Shown: piece by piece, positions 63,288 to 64,000 of the stretch
How positions within the stretch are numbered: position 1 is the stretch's first letter
Layout of the letters: each line of letters begins with the position of its first letter
Assembly (NCBI RefSeq): GCF_015354735.1
Contig: NZ_JACEFJ010000008.1
Coordinates: 1 to 64,000, forward strand
DNA from: Pararhodonellum marinum
Lineage (GTDB): Bacteria > Bacteroidota > Bacteroidia > Cytophagales > Cyclobacteriaceae
Reading direction: 5' to 3'
Length of the DNA stretch: 64,000 nt
Made by a program: the position numbers and the translations under genes
The notes under the pieces: generated by a model
Told to the model about the DNA's origin: nothing
The model's input: only the letters and a program-made list of their open reading frames with translations
Databases searched by the model: none

Positions 63288-63615
63288 GGAAAATATCTTT
63301 GACTTGGTCTACCAAGTGGTGAAACTCATTCCGCCTGGAAGGGTCACCTCATATGGTGCCATTGCACAATACATAGGGCTCAAAAGTGGTGCCCGGATGG
63401 TCGGGTATGCCATGAATGCATCCCATGGCCAAACCGGTGTTCCAGCCCATAGGGTGGTCAACAGAAACGGCTTGTTGACGGGCAAACATCATTTTGCTAG
63501 TCCCACAGAAATGCAGGAAAGGCTGGAAAGGGAGGGCTTAGTGATAAAAGAGGATCAAATCCAGGATTTTAAGGTGCATTTCTGGGACCCATCCCTTGAA
63601 TTGGGAATTGATTGA
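63274..63615 (+). CDS. Alkyltransferase-like protein (MGMT family, no active Cys)
   Basis: A GTG start at 63274 gives 113 residues starting MKTNKENIFDLVYQVV; a TTG at 63268 is an alternative. The fold is the C-terminal DNA-binding domain of O6-alkylguanine-DNA alkyltransferase: IPPGRVTSYGAIAQYIGLKS, RMVGYAMNA and VPAHRVVNRNGLL. In the active site PCHRV the Cys is Ala (PAHRVV), the hallmark of ATL proteins. ATLs bind and flip alkylated guanines and flag them for nucleotide excision repair, without repairing them directly. It overlaps the MscS gene and is probably co-transcribed. Confidence 0.92.
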   Translation: MKTNKENIFDLVYQVVKLIPPGRVTSYGAIAQYIGLKSGARMVGYAMNASHGQTGVPAHRVVNRNGLLTGKHHFASPTEMQERLEREGLVIKEDQIQDFKVHFWDPSLELGID

Positions 63616-63625
63616 GCAGGATATT

Positions 63626-64000
63626 TTACTTTTCCCTAATAAGGAAAAGCCCTACAAACATCAGCAATCCATTTAAGATCAGGATTTCAAAACCGAACTT
63701 ATAGCCTCCAAGCAAAACTTCGGAGTTTTTGTCAATTACAAATGCAATTATTGGCGCGGAGAGCGCCAAATAAGGAACCCATTTGTCTTTGACTTTCCAC
63801 TGGGTAAATAACCCAAAGGCATAAAGCCCCAACAATGGTCCATAAGTATATCCTGCGATGATGAATACCGCATTGATCACACTTTGATCATTGATCCAAC
63901 GGAAAACCAAGATCACCAAAAACATCAATGCAGTAAAGGCCAAATGCACTGTTTTCCGAATCCTGGTTTGTCTGGCTCTTTCATAATTTTTTTCAATTTC
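63626..64000 (-). CDS. Sodium:solute symporter, C-terminal part (5' end beyond window)
   Basis: The frame is open to the right edge, so the gene is truncated by the window, not broken. The 124 visible residues begin EIEKNYERARQTRIRKTVHL, a basic cytoplasmic loop. Three or four helices follow (LAFTALMFLVILVFRWIN, AVFIIAGYTYGPLLGLYAFG, YLALSAPIIAFVID, ILNGLLMFVGLFLI). The layout and the GYTYGPLLGLYAFGLFT segment match the last helices of solute:sodium symporter (SSS) family proteins. Substrate cannot be assigned. It converges with the alkyltransferase-like gene 10 bases away. Confidence 0.75.
   Translation of the reverse strand, partial: EIEKNYERARQTRIRKTVHLAFTALMFLVILVFRWINDQSVINAVFIIAGYTYGPLLGLYAFGLFTQWKVKDKWVPYLALSAPIIAFVIDKNSEVLLGGYKFGFEILILNGLLMFVGLFLIREK

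Overview
The window is chromosomal DNA from a member of the Bacteroidota, most likely order Cytophagales, family Cyclobacteriaceae; this is inferred from gene content, not from a search. Supporting signs are a SusC/SusD pair beside an FG-GAP/ASPIC-UnbV lipoprotein, a Na+-translocating NADH:quinone reductase (nqr) operon, a DUF11-type adhesin-like surface protein, a YpdA-like bacillithiol reductase, a DNA polymerase III alpha subunit with a fused N-terminal exonuclease, and promoters of the Bacteroidota form TTTG-N20-TAnnTTTG. No tRNA, rRNA, CRISPR array, prophage or canonical insertion sequence was found.

Layout. 1-4077 (minus): a very large secreted surface protein that continues off the left edge. 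4078-5212: a gene-free array of hairpin repeats. 5213-16484 (minus): one long branched-chain amino acid operon, ilvD-ilvB-ilvN-ilvC-leuA-leuC-leuD-(second LeuA/CimA-like synthase)-leuB. It is preceded at 16513-16710 by a complete attenuator: promoter, an 18-residue leader peptide rich in Ile/Val/Leu, mutually exclusive hairpins and a terminator. 17101-17907: ispE. 17954-19403: seven copies of a second hairpin repeat family surrounding a small GxxExxY (PD-(D/E)XK-like) gene. 19425-22554 (minus): tgt, an LptF/LptG-type permease and an EamA transporter. 22688-25074 (plus): a membrane glycosyltransferase, an ECF-like sigma factor and rsmG.

25082-34701: a polysaccharide- or glycoconjugate-utilisation-type locus. 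A neuraminidase-like propeller and a 1183-residue FG-GAP lipoprotein are transcribed divergently from susC-susD, with a 19-bp palindrome in the shared regulatory region. 34858-39147: dnaE with fused proofreading domain. 39331-41583: thioredoxin, a DUF502 membrane protein and an unrecognised lipoprotein. 41647-46316 (minus): nqrABCDE, without nqrF. 46451-48033 (minus): cmk and ispH. 48270-49901: adenine deaminase. 49924-51720 (minus): ypdA-like and NRDE/TANGO2 genes. 52049-54453: a BlaI/BlaR1-type regulator and membrane protease pair behind three identical operators.

54485-59177 (minus): thrA-thrB-thrC as a tightly overlapping operon, preceded by a Thr-rich candidate leader peptide. 59747-63615: small envelope proteins (META lipoprotein, NTF2-like, DUF2807), an SDR enzyme, an MscS-type channel and an alkyltransferase-like protein. 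The right edge cuts a Na+/solute symporter.

Regulation by leader peptides appears twice (ilv and thr), tying the two amino-acid operons to their own end products. The two hairpin-repeat families, one enclosing a nuclease-like gene, are the least explained structures here. Starts were moved from upstream TTG codons to internal ATG/GTG codons wherever operon overlap, signal peptide or family length supported it.
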